DNA of 64,000 bases from Neckera pumila (lineage: Eukaryota > Streptophyta > Bryopsida > Hypnales > Neckeraceae). Positions 21,791 through 33,056 of the stretch are shown here, piece by piece. Under the pieces are notes generated by a model. The model made no database searches, had not been told where the DNA came from, and saw only the letters and a program-made list of their open reading frames with translations. Both the position numbers and the translations under genes were made by a program. The stretch covers positions 50,159,022-50,223,021 of the forward strand of contig OZ018408.1 in assembly GCA_963969595.1 (NCBI GenBank), in the 5' to 3' direction. The first letter of the stretch is position 1; the number at the start of each line of letters is the position of its first letter.

Positions 21791-23392
21791 GTGCATTGGC
21801 CGCACCGGACATCGACATCTAGCTCGCTCGCTCGTAAGAGTACTGAGGACGGATTGGACGAGGAGAGCCCCGGGCGTGGCTATGCTATGGCGCTTCCTTC
21901 GATGCTGGTGTGGGCGGTGAGTAGTCTAGCCATGGCGTATGTGTACTACGGAGTGATGAAGCTGCCAAGGGGAGGCATTCGCCTGGCCGCGGCAATGCCC
22001 TTGATTGCATTCTACGTGTCCGAGGCGGGCAGGTTTCACACACTGCTCGAGCGCTCGCTCTACTCGTTCTTTTTCCTTTGGGTCACATCGTTTAAGATCG
22101 TGCTGCTGTGTTGGGACGACGGCCCCGCAGCGGACCCCTGGGCGGTGGCGTCCTTCCCCCGCTTCCTCGCCGTCATGAATCTCTCGCTACAAATCAAGCG
22201 CCTGAAGTTCAGCGACAGGTCGAGGAAGGAAAACAACGCCACCAGCAATAAGAAGAAGAAGAAGCTGAAAGCTGATGATTCAATTTGTGCCAGTCCTACT
22301 GTTGTGGGAGGGAAATCGAGCTCAGCAACCGGACACACGAGCGGCCGTGGCGCAGACGTTGATGCTAGAGAGGACGGTCATGCTAGCAGTTCCGAAGCTC
22401 GGGTTGCTCAGGGTTGGATTGCGCTTTTGAAGCGTGTTGATGAATCCCAAGAGTTGCCCATGGTAGTTCTTAGATTACTGTTCAAATTCGTGTGTGTAAC
22501 GGCATTGACGTATGCATTTGCATTCACACCTAAAGGGTTGCTGCCTGTGCATTACTCCTTCCTCATATACATCGAGTGTAGCCTGGTCTTTGAAGGCATT
22601 GCAGCCTTGGTGTCGCCGCTGATGGGCATTGAGCTCGAACCTTGCTTCAACAAGCCCTTTCTGGCACACTCTCTGGCGGATTTCTGGGGAAAGAGATGGA
22701 ATTTGTTGGTTAGTAATCTACTGAGGGTGTCCATCTATGATCCCGTGATCCGATTTCTGCTTTGGTGGTGTGAGGGGCGCGGCAGCAGCTCCACAGCACA
22801 TCCCTCGAAATCAATGGGTTTAGCTTCCAGGTTCACGCGGTTGGGTCCACACAGGCCATCTCCAGGTGAGTACTTGCCTGTATGTGAAGCTAACTGGCTC
22901 TCACCGTCCAATGGCAACTCGCCGAGACAAGTAGTTTAGCCTTGCATGGGGTACTCACAGCAGTCATCAAATCGATTCACTCTTGCCAATTGGGCTTGTG
23001 CAGGAACTACGACGGCCACCGCTGTATCGTATGCCTCCCGTTTGCCTCTGTGGGTGCGTTCGGCATCGACGTTCTCCTGTTTCCTGGTCTCAGGGTTGAT
23101 GCATGAACTTATCTTTCACAAAATGACGAGAAGGAAACCCAGTTGGAAGGTGACATTCTTCTTCATACTCAACGGCGCTGCTGCCATGCTTGAGGGAGTC
23201 CTTCGACGGAAGACGAGTTTGAAATTACCCAAATGTGTTTCCACGCCACTGACCCTCAGCTTCGTGCTCGTCACAGCTATCTGGTTTTTCTTTCCACCAC
23301 TGATCGACAGCGGCGCGGCCGATCTTGGCATTGCGGAATTTGAATACTTTTTCAATAGTCTTATGTCATTTTGCAGGAGCATCGTAAATTAA
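21791..23392 (+). CDS. Wax-synthase-like MBOAT acyltransferase
   Basis: Likely an integral-membrane O-acyltransferase that esterifies a long-chain alcohol with an acyl-CoA at the ER (family knowledge). Two exons, 21791-22865 and 23004-23392, give 487 residues. The 138-bp intron has CAG|GTGAGT and TGTGCAG|G sites, and its in-frame stop at 22937 separates the two frames unless it is spliced. Diagnostic wax-synthase signatures are visible: PFLAHSLADFWGKRWN (about 286-304) and SGLMHELIF with the MBOAT histidine at residue 392. There are multiple hydrophobic segments. Residues about 140-210 form a Lys/Ser-rich loop (five consecutive Lys) that is unusually long. Met33 (21887) is an alternative start immediately before the first membrane segment. 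It converges on ISE2, leaving 424 bp. Substrate specificity cannot be read from sequence. Confidence 0.88.
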
Positions 23393-23816
23393 ACGCGTAT
23401 ACGAATCCCTCCCCCTCCTCCCTAAGTATTCATTAGTATTGTAGACAGTAGAATTGACTTACTGATTCAACGTTATTTCTGAGCACTGCGCCAACCAGTA
23501 ATGCAGGTCACAAATTTTCTGAGCAACAGGATCAATGCTGTAGAATTTCTCTCTTTGCAGTGCATTTTATTACAAATTTGCTGTTGCATACACAAGCTCT
23601 CAATTCTAGCACCATTTGCATTATGCTGGAAAGCCTTTTAGCTGACTTCTTGTATCTTTCTTGTGGTTCTTGCTCCATTATATACCTGTCAATTGCTGTC
23701 TTTGTCCATGCAGCGAAGATATCTGCTCGCCATCAATTAGCGCTGTATCTTTTGCCTGAGCATCTGGTCCATCTCGTCAGCCAAACAACACCTGAAGTGT
23801 TATATTATTAGACACT
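23393..23816. other. Convergent 3' intergenic interval
   Basis: 424 bp between the stop codons of the MBOAT gene (+) and ISE2 (-), which must hold both 3' UTRs and may overlap as antisense tails. The 83-codon frame at 23560-23811 has no support as a gene. Confidence 0.6.
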
Positions 23817-26800
23817 TCATACGAAAAGCTCACTGATCGGTGATCTGTTCATGGCTTCCCGAGCTGCTCTTGCATTCTTTCCAAGCCCAACATTGATATG
23901 AGGTAAATGTGGAATCTGAACATGAGAACAGAAGCGGTGAGATGCTGAACACTATGGGGACACATCATCCTCAAGAAATGTCGCAACTGCACCGGATCAA
24001 CTTTCACAGTACAAACAACTTATTCCCGAACAAGAAATTTTACGTAATACTAAAAATAATTCACTAAATTGGGTCAACAGGCGATGTGATAAACTGAAAC
24101 CTGTGAAACAAGATCCAGGGTTTGGCGCAGCAGGCGAGCTGCATCGCCCTCATCCAAGCCACTGTGTTCAATCAGCTCCTGCCATGAGATACCGGATGCC
24201 CATGCTTCTACAATGCCGGCAAATCTCTTGTCCAATCTTACTGCAGTCTGCAGCATGGAGGAGATTTGTGCATCAGGCTACCTTCCTGGTACGTGAAAAT
24301 CACCTCGAAAATGGTCATTGATATGTAAACGCAGGAAATGTTCTAAATCAGAGAATGTGCCCGCTCTGCAAAGTTTGAAACTGTAACGAAATTTTTCCAA
24401 AACTTTTGCCAATGGCACTTTCGATGGACGCATGATTACACCGTTAATGCCTATATGGACCACTGTGTCCACTTCCATAACGCATCAGCAAAATAGAAGT
24501 GATCTTGAATGTTCTATGAAGATGACATATATGTTCTTGGAAAGTGAAGAACCATCTCTACATCATGGTAGGGATATTGTCTCCGTAGTGAGGGGTTCAA
24601 ACAATGATTTGAAATCTAAGTCCATGTCAATAATATGATTCATTTTACAGTTTCGAGGGGTTGGATTGGAGATGCTCTTACGCAGGCAAGAATACTGACC
24701 TCTACGCCATGGCTGGCCTGCAACTTGAGTAACCACGAACGAAGATCCTCCATCTTTATAACCCAGTCTCTCACTCCACGGGACTCACTGAATTTTACAC
24801 TGCAGTGATCAAACAAAAAGTAAGATGAGTATCATCTCGAAAGATTTCAGAAGCACGAAGTTGTTTTATTATGTAAACAAGAGAAAGACTGCCGTGCTAC
24901 TGCAAAAATTTGTGGAGAGGACAAAAGAGAGCAGATTGGAGAATCCATAAAATCCCAGTAATTAAAATGACTGATCAGGTTAAATCCAGAGTTTGAACAT
25001 GTCAAATCAGTGGATGGGGCTGACTGCCAAGTCTAATAATTAATTGCTTTACAGGATATACGAATTTGGTTTGATAATCAGGCAAACATCACGTAAATCG
25101 CTGAGCACAAGCGATAAAACCCTCGAAGACTTCAAAATGGAAAAAACAGCGTCCTCAGCTCTAAACTTGATCCAATGATCAATAGTGAATCCAGCAAGCT
25201 TCTCAGCGGGACCACACTAGAAAAAACACTCAAACGATGACTAACATCAGAGATATAATTCCAGGTTCAAAAAGAACGAGGAGATTGCTTTAAAGGGGCT
25301 TCATAAGATTTATACCTGGAAACTTGCTTATGACGTGCTTTCATTCCCTCTGAAACAAGAGCTCCACAAGCGGCTGCCAATTGGGACGGCTTCAGAGAGC
25401 ATGTAGCATCTCTCGAGAAAATAAGGGTAAGCCAAAGTTCGTTCGCTCCCCGGACAACTGCTGCAGTTTCCCCTAGAGGGAGTAATGAATTTGAGTCTGC
25501 GTCGAGGAAACCAGCTGATTGTAGGACGCTCATGACCTGTCCTCAAGCAAGTTGGACGGTTGCATTAACTTATTAACCATAGACGTGATCTAAGAATTTT
25601 CGAAAGAGCCTCCACATTAATGAAAGCTCACCGCAATCGCTCGATCGATCTAGAGGATATAGTGCAAAGATTTAGAATGAAGGCAAAAGCTTACTTGCAG
25701 AAAGTCCTTCCAACCAGATGGCTGCAACTGCTTCATTCGACAGGCAAGAGTAGATGCCGTTGCCTGGAGATGTGCAATTTTGTCTTTTCGTTTTTGGTGG
25801 AGGTCTAGAAGGAGCTTGTACTTGCGAAAACCTTGGGTTAATTTGAGCTTCTTGTTCAATTTTTTCAGTTCCTCATTCTGCATAGAAAACACCTTCTCTG
25901 CCTTCATCACGTCTGGTGACCTCTGTAGGGATGGATCATCACTACTTGGATTAGAATTTAATGCATTAAAGACCCAAAGTGCGATTTTTACCAGGTGAAT
26001 AGTTATCGTTACAAATACAAACCTTCGATACCGAAGTGCGATTTTTGCCAGGTGAACAGATAATCAATGGATTATATGCTTCAGACGACATTTACCACAA
26101 ATAAACGAGAGAGGTCATTCAAAATATAAAATGAAACAAATCGTTCGCATAGACTAATTCATCATAAAATCATGTGTGACATCTAGACCGTTGCCTATTT
26201 GATTCAGCGCATTACCTGCCATTCCTTTCCAAGCTCGTGTAGTGGGAGCACTTGGCATGCCCACGCCAACGTCTCTGCCTGACTTTCAGCAGTCCAGACT
26301 GCACACTGTGATGAGGACCCTGATTCTCCAGCCTTTTGCCACACTCGAGGGTTAACCTGCAACTTGTCCTTCAAAAGTGTGCCAACACCTCCAGAATTCG
26401 TTGCTCCCAACGATCCGCTGTCGTACACAGTTCGTACTGATCCACCGGTAAATATGTACCAGCGATTATCGGACCCTAAACCTACATAAGGCAGAGACAC
26501 TGAGCCCATGGAACAGACGGCCTCCCACTCGGAAGAGACCGATATAACGCTCTGACCATCTTCCTCTATGCAAAGGGGGACTTCATCTCCAAGGACCTCT
26601 GACTCCTGAGGACCAAGTCAAGGTTCAGCTCACAGATATGGCTAATGAAGCTTGCGAGATGGTTTCATACACACAACCAACATCAAATGCTTATTAGATC
26701 AAGCCTGTCACAGATGGGTTCAGAAGCACGACCCAACGGTGCATGCCAGAAGTTTTGTTACCTGCGAATCCGACTCTAATGGAAATCTCCCAACGCAAGC

Positions 26801-29800
26801 AACAGAACGCACGTGCTCTTGACCAGTCAGTTGATCCGCATACTCAATGCACACGAAAGATAATCGACTGTCGTCACATTCGACCATGACCTGTTCTACC
26901 ATTTTCTCACGAAAAATTTGCAGCTGCTGCTCGGATTTCTTAACTTGATCCTTTCGCTCCTGCAATCTCAACCGAATAACACATGAAAATGAGAACTGTC
27001 AAAGTCCGTGTTGGGAGATTTGCAGCATTCCAATAAACTCTTTTCAGCTGCATTGAACTAAAGCTTGCTTATCTCACACTGCTACATAAAATTGACTGTT
27101 TCTTCCGCGCAAGAGGGATGATAAGACCACGAATATATATGTGCTATCATAACTTCCTAACTAAAACGCCAACTGCTGAATCATTTAAGGATGCAAATAA
27201 CCTTACCACAACTCTTCTTGACAGAGTGACATACTCTTCCAACTGTTTTTGGGTCAGTTCTTTAGCTAAACTCGAAAGAAAGTCTTCTGAAGTATTTTCC
27301 ACATGCAGGCGTCCTATTTCTTCATGCAAGCTTGTAAAATTCTGCTGAGCGGAGGTCAGCACGTCACTACCCACAAAATTTCCAAAGGATTGCTCAACTA
27401 GAGCACGAGCCTCGTCTAGAGTCCTCACTCTTCGAGTCATGCGCATGGTTCTGTCATCGTGAGAGTTCCGAGTTGGGTCTGCTACTCTTGGCCCCTGCCA
27501 CATTAACATTGGCGGATCATCATTGCAAGCATGACACTCCAAAGACTGAAGAAACGACCGCGCAACTCAGATGTGACAGTGCTTTCTTCTGACTGATGGC
27601 CTTATTTGAATAAGAGCCAGAGGCTGGTGTGCCACGATTGCATATTTGCATATTTGAACAGACATCAGGATAAAATCCTTATTCATCTTTAGAAACAAGA
27701 AGATCCAATGAGGGACAAGAAAGTCCTCTTCCTGGGCTTTGAAAGCTTACCGCAAGAAGGTTGAGGACCATTCCATAGGTGGTTGTAAACTGGGACACCA
27801 AAGGTTCAGGTCCTGCAAGAAGCACCTCACAGCACTCCTCTGCACCCTCAAATGGTGTTTGCACTACAACCACGTGGCCTTGATCATCAACTCCGCGTCT
27901 CCCTGCCCTACCAGCCATTTGCAGCATCGCATTAGAGCTTAAAAGTACGTGCTCACTATTGCTCCGTTTGCTCATGGAAGAAAGCACTGCAGTCCTGTCA
28001 TTCACGAAAAACACAATATTTCAACGCCAATGCAGGTGACGTAGAATTTTTTCCGATCAACACAACCATACGTCAGAATAAGGTTTGTCAAGTTTTAAAG
28101 AGGATTGCGGAACACGTTCCCTGCCATAATGTTATCCGATGATGATATTTTGATAGAATTGGAAAATGAGTTACTCAAAGAAAGGCCTTGTTACCACTAT
28201 AGCGATCAAAATTCTATTCTCACAGTGTCATCAGTGCACAATGCAAAATGCTACGGCAGTAGCAACTAGCAAGTCGTCACAGGTAGACAAGCTCAGAGAG
28301 TCAGAGAACTCAGGCTACGGTAATATGAATAATCAATTCGTGAAAGGACTACAGGTAGGTTGAAGTAACAGCAAATCAAAATGTGCCATTATTCAAAAAT
28401 AAATAAAAATGTGCCATTAAGTTCATTTGTCAGAGAGTTAACTTAAGAGAAGTCAAAATGTCAAATTTTCCAAGCAAGGAGTGAATTTATGTGGGATACA
28501 AATCGACTCCATGAACGATTGTACGAAAGGCGATGATTGCAGTACATACCTCGCAGGCATATTAATGCCAGCTGCCAAGGTTTCAGTAGTGAACACAACT
28601 TTGACTAGACTTTTTTGGAACAACTCTTCAATAAAAGCCTTCCAGGTTGGTAAGCAACCTGCATGATGCGCGGCTGCTCCTCGCAAAAGAGCTTTCACAC
28701 TTCTGTCTCTGACGGCCTCTGGATACTGCAGCTGGTATTTTCGAAGAGTTTCTTGTACTTGTCTTGCCTCATTATCAGACAGTAAGTTACATTCCTGGTA
28801 CAAGGAATTTATGCTTAAAGGTAAGATCATGACACAAGTGTACACTTTGGGCAATGCAAATAAATAAATGATCAGATGTTTCTTTACCTCAACATAGCTC
28901 ACAGCTAAATCACAGCCCTTGCGGCTGAAAATGAACCATATTGCAGGTAACATGTCTCGCTCCTTCAGTTGCATCAGAGTATCCTTTACTTTCGGAACCT
29001 ACAAACAGATGTGAATGTGTAGAGCACACATTCAGTCGCCAGAGTACAGATTGCTCCACGCGCACGGTGACAGTGGACTCAATTATCTATCAAAATGACC
29101 TGTCAAATTGGTCTTTCAGAAGAAACAACAAGGATGCACAAATTTCGAAATCCCTTGAAATAAGGTTTCATGTAGCAGGATTGTACTTTCAAAGAACAAG
29201 CGCAGTGAGAGGAATCAAAATTTAAATATGAGAATAAATTTTCATTCAGAAGGACTGTCTATCTGGTTTGAAATTGTAGAAATATCGTTGGAATTATTGG
29301 ATCTACCTGTTTACGACGAAGAAACATAATCTGCTCTTCAGTCATCTTCTTCTCGATGTCCTTACTTTTCTGCATTCGACTCTGTCCACGGTTCTTCCCT
29401 CCGAAACCTACACTAGTACGTAGAGGGGAAGGTTGATCCCTCCTGGAAAGTTCTTCTCCAAAGTAATCCAAGAACAAACGTTTATTCTCTTTTTCATGGT
29501 TAATCTTCAGTTTCCTTCAACAAAAGAGAGACCACTGAAGCCATCAACAGATGCATCACAAGATTACACATTTGTCGTACAGAAGTGAAAAACGAGAAGT
29601 CAGCTGGCATATAAATTGACACACAGGCATAATTGCAATCCCTGTGCCTTCAGAGGTGTCGCGTGTATTCATGAGCAACCGACATATCTGAATAACAGAT
29701 TAAGTAAACTATTGCCCTATGTGCACCTTGAATATGAGAAATCGAAGCTCCTTCATAATCAAGCTGGAAAGAATCGTGTAACTCACGGGTTTATGGCAGT

Positions 29801-30340
29801 TGATTCCTCGTTCAATAAAGGAAGCAAAGCCTGACGAGTTGAGAAGTGCCATTGAAGTGGAACGGGCCTCTTCGAGGCAGTTACCAGTTTTGTAGGACCA
29901 TGAACCTTTTCAAAAATATCAGCACATGCCATTAATAGTCGGTGATCTCATGTGGAGCGACGATAACTGTCTGCAAGCAACTTGCAAACCTAAGACTCCT
30001 CAAAAACAAAATCCACCGACACATTTTGCCAATTTCAGGTCAGTATGTAACATTTAAGATCTGAACACGACAAGTCCCTTACAAGGATGTAACTGAATTG
30101 CAAGTCAGAAACCAAATGCCAGTGTGTTGTCGAGACATGTCATTAAATCTCGGCAGCATTCAACGAAGAGTCTCAGTCTCAAGACTTAGTGCTGGAACAA
30201 TAAAATGAAGAAAGGTGAATACGCACCCTAGTAATCCAGCCAACCAGCTCTTCCGGATTTGCTATTGTAGCCGAAAGGCAGATCAATTGTACGTCTTTGG
30301 GACAATATATTATCTGCAAAGCTCAAGAGAGGAGGTAAAA

Positions 30341-30419
<79 letters not shown>

Positions 30420-32310
30420 AAAACTTCACAAGATTACAAACACGCTCCTCTGCTAGATTGAGCAATAATTTTGACTTCGAAGCAACATGACTTGTTAGGG
30501 GTCATCCCAACACCTCGCCAAGAAATTTTAAGTAAAAATGTGTCCGGTTTAGTTACAATACCTGAAAGGACACAAATATTGCGCAGCTAGAAGATTACAG
30601 CCAAATACTAATTGAATACAAAGCCAAATTTTTGCTGTGTCTCAGTCACTCAAATATTAATAAATTTTTGCAATAATCACTTCGCCCATGACTGTACAAT
30701 TGGTGAATAGTTGATGTTCCAAGACTATGAGACACAGGAAAGAGCTTACTGTTTCCTCCCAAACAGTCCCCCGTGAAATATCGCTGAGATAGTGCACTTC
30801 ATCCAGAACAATGGCATCCACGTCGACCAACCAGCCCTTTCCTGTGGTACTACCAACACTGCCAACAGCGTCGACTGTAATCTTTAGTCCTTGTTTCAGC
30901 GGAAGAGACTGCACTGGACTCCCATAACAACTAGGGAAGAGGAATTCACAGAGTTGAGGCTCACAGGTGGATTATCGTGTAAGAAGATATGTTCAAGTAA
31001 CAAGAGAAATGCAGCATCAACAGAGCAAGGAAATGCTCTGAGAGAGTGCACCTTTCATAGAGCATATTTCGCAGAATTTCAGTGGTCAAGACCAAGATGG
31101 GCGCCTTTCTATTCCACACGGTATCTCCTGTGAGGAGCCCCACATTGTCTTCTCCGAAAAATTGTCTGTGAGGGACAAGAGCCGATGCTTGAGTGAGCAA
31201 CACCCAGCATTCGCGAGCAACAGAAGCAAAACAGGAACTCACACAGAAGCTATTAATACTTACTGAAATTCACGAAACTTTTGGTTTGACAGAGCCTTCA
31301 AGGGAGTGGTATACAGAAGCCGCTTTCCTCTCGCTAATATTGAGGCTGCGGCAGCCTCAGCAATGAGGGTTTTGCCACTGCTCGTAGGTGCACATACAAC
31401 CAGAGATACACCCTCCAGGAAACTTGAAACACCACTTGCCTGCGACGTCAAGCGCACAGAAGATTGCTCCTCTCATCAACTAGTCCAGATATGGCGACAC
31501 GGGCTGTCATGATAATATACGGCGTGAGAAGCGCTGCAATCCGAGGACCGGAATACAACCTCATGATGTAGCGGGCGTATTGTTCATCGTAAGACAAACC
31601 CTAATAACGAAAATTTGGGGGATAGAACATTACGAAGCCTAGAGACCGTGGAACACAATTCGAAGCCTGGAGATCAATTAGGGCAAAACCCGAACTCATT
31701 CCAATTGAACAGAACTGAGGTACAAAATAAACCAAAGCAGTCATGAGAATGTTGAAACTATTTGAAGCATCCGCAATTCCATCAGTCCCTGTACCTGAAA
31801 CTCGTCCAAGGGGTAGTCGTACAGCGAAGCAACGTCCTCCAACGACATTGTCCGCTCGCATACTCTCTCCTGCAAGAGAACCTGCCCACAGTCCCCAGCC
31901 CCCCTCGTTTCCCCAAAGAGGCCATCTCCTGCATCCCCAGATTCCCCAGAAACCAAAACTTCTGGACATTCCGGTGCTGATGCTGCAGCGGAAGACGCCC
32001 ATCGACAGCCAGCTGCAATCAGGCGAGGCTTCCAACTGCAGCAGGAGAGTTGTGCCCCACCCGCAGAAGAGACAGCGTCCACTGACAGCAACCCTAGGCC
32101 CACTTGAATCCGCAGGGAGATTATCTGCTTGCAGAGATGAGAAGCGCCTCCTGCATGGGTTGACGCATGTACGGAAATTGGAGGTAAAGAGGGACCCAAT
32201 CTCCAGCAGGATGTCACACCGCGAGTTTGAAGTCCTAATGGTATGAGACCTGCTGCCCGACCGATAGAAATGGTCAGCGGACGACAGGAGAAGGTCACGG
32301 ACGTCGCCAT
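23817..32310 (-). CDS. ISE2-type chloroplast DExH-box RNA helicase
   Basis: Ski2/Mtr4-family helicase; Arabidopsis ISE2 acts in plastid RNA processing and affects plasmodesmata (known). I reconstruct 18 exons: 32310-31795, 31439-31264, 31165-31052, 30858-30750, 30313-30227, 29905-29787, 29514-29307, 28998-28888, 28794-28550, 27994-27751, 27545-27207, 26959-26762, 26605-26216, 25922-25695, 25536-25316, 24799-24700, 24247-24101, 23915-23817. They sum to 3651 nt, 1216 residues, close to Arabidopsis ISE2 (about 1170). The Ser/Arg/Thr-rich N-terminus suits a transit peptide. Motifs: APTSSGKT (189-196), DEVH (288-291), SAT (319-321), AAHHAGCLP, TETLAAGINMPAR, QMAGRAGRRG (587-596). A coiled coil then precedes a DSHCT-like C-terminus ending SPISELFV. 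The ATG at 32310 is the first that opens a transit-like sequence. The donor after exon 17 (CAG|GTTTCA) is weak. Confidence 0.93.
30344..30412. repeat. (TA)n microsatellite in ISE2 intron 4
   Basis: About 34 TA units followed by GTGTGTG. It lies inside intron 4 (30749-30314). In transcript orientation it ends 30 nt upstream of the exon 5 acceptor, where the branch point would normally be. Confidence 0.9.
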
Positions 32311-33056
32311 AGCCAGGGCGGCAATCCAAACTGACAAAAGTGTTACTCAGCAGTGAGAATGCGCAACTGCCGTATACTGTACTCATCCATCATCTTCGAC
32401 GCCACCTAACTTAGCTCCTCGACCCTGCAGCAATAATCTCAAGATTTTGTAGATTCCTCCTTCCGACCTCTGACACAAAGAGAGCCGCGTTTGGAACTTT
32501 CGGAATGACTGGGGCCAAGACCAGCAGAAGCGCCGTCTGTGGCCTGCTGGGCAGTGCTGGCCTGCTGGGAGTGGGAGGAGGACTGCGACGCAGTGGGGCA
32601 AGTTGGTAGTACGGCGGTGGGTACAGCCAAAACATTCGCGGCCTTCTTCGTGGATGCTCCGGGCTCGTTAATGAGCGGCGTGGTTGAGCTTTTATTGGGA
32701 AAGGCCGGGCAATAATTCTCTTGTATCCTGTGATGAGGTAGTTGCCTTTACCAGACTGCAGGCGGGTAGTAGGAGGAACTTAAACTTAGTGTAGTACTTC
32801 CTGTTCTGTTGATGTGGGATGCCGACCGGCGAGAATGACGTTCTTGCTGGTGGTGGTTTGAAGCGGCCCACATATGAAACCTGCAGTTTGGTGTGGAGGT
32901 TGGACAGGGGCATGTGGTTTGGGGTTTGAGGCTGGAGCGACGGAGATGGTGCTCAGGGGCTGCAACGCGGGCAGGCGTGCAGCAGCAGCCGTAGCAGCAA
33001 GCACGGCGATGGCGAGGAGCGAGCACCTCGTGCAGACGAAGCTGTCGCCGACGTCG
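32311..33056. promoter_or_regulatory. Shared divergent promoter region of ISE2 and the receptor kinase
   Basis: 746 bp separate the ISE2 start codon (minus strand, 32310) from the chosen start of the LRR kinase gene (plus strand, 33057). Both 5' UTRs and promoters must lie here. The minus-strand frames at 32383-32635 and 32748-33349 and the upstream part of the plus-strand frame from 32874 reflect GC-rich composition rather than genes. No TATA box could be assigned with confidence. Confidence 0.5.

Noticed and set aside
22946..23392. Separate 148-codon gene downstream of the MBOAT frame
   Set aside because: Same frame as 21791-22939, contains the C-terminal half of the same family, and is joined by good splice sites; it is exon 2.
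24278..24478. 66-codon minus-strand frame inside ISE2
   Set aside because: It falls wholly within ISE2 intron 16. Joining exon 16 directly to exon 17 restores homology, and this frame has no counterpart in the family.
32310..32337. ISE2 start at 32337
   Set aside because: That codon is TTG; the next in-frame ATG at 32310 opens a transit-like sequence.
31601..32386. 261-codon minus-strand frame
   Set aside because: Alternate frame of ISE2 exon 1; the homologous SLEDVASLYDYPLDEFQ-type sequence is in the other frame.
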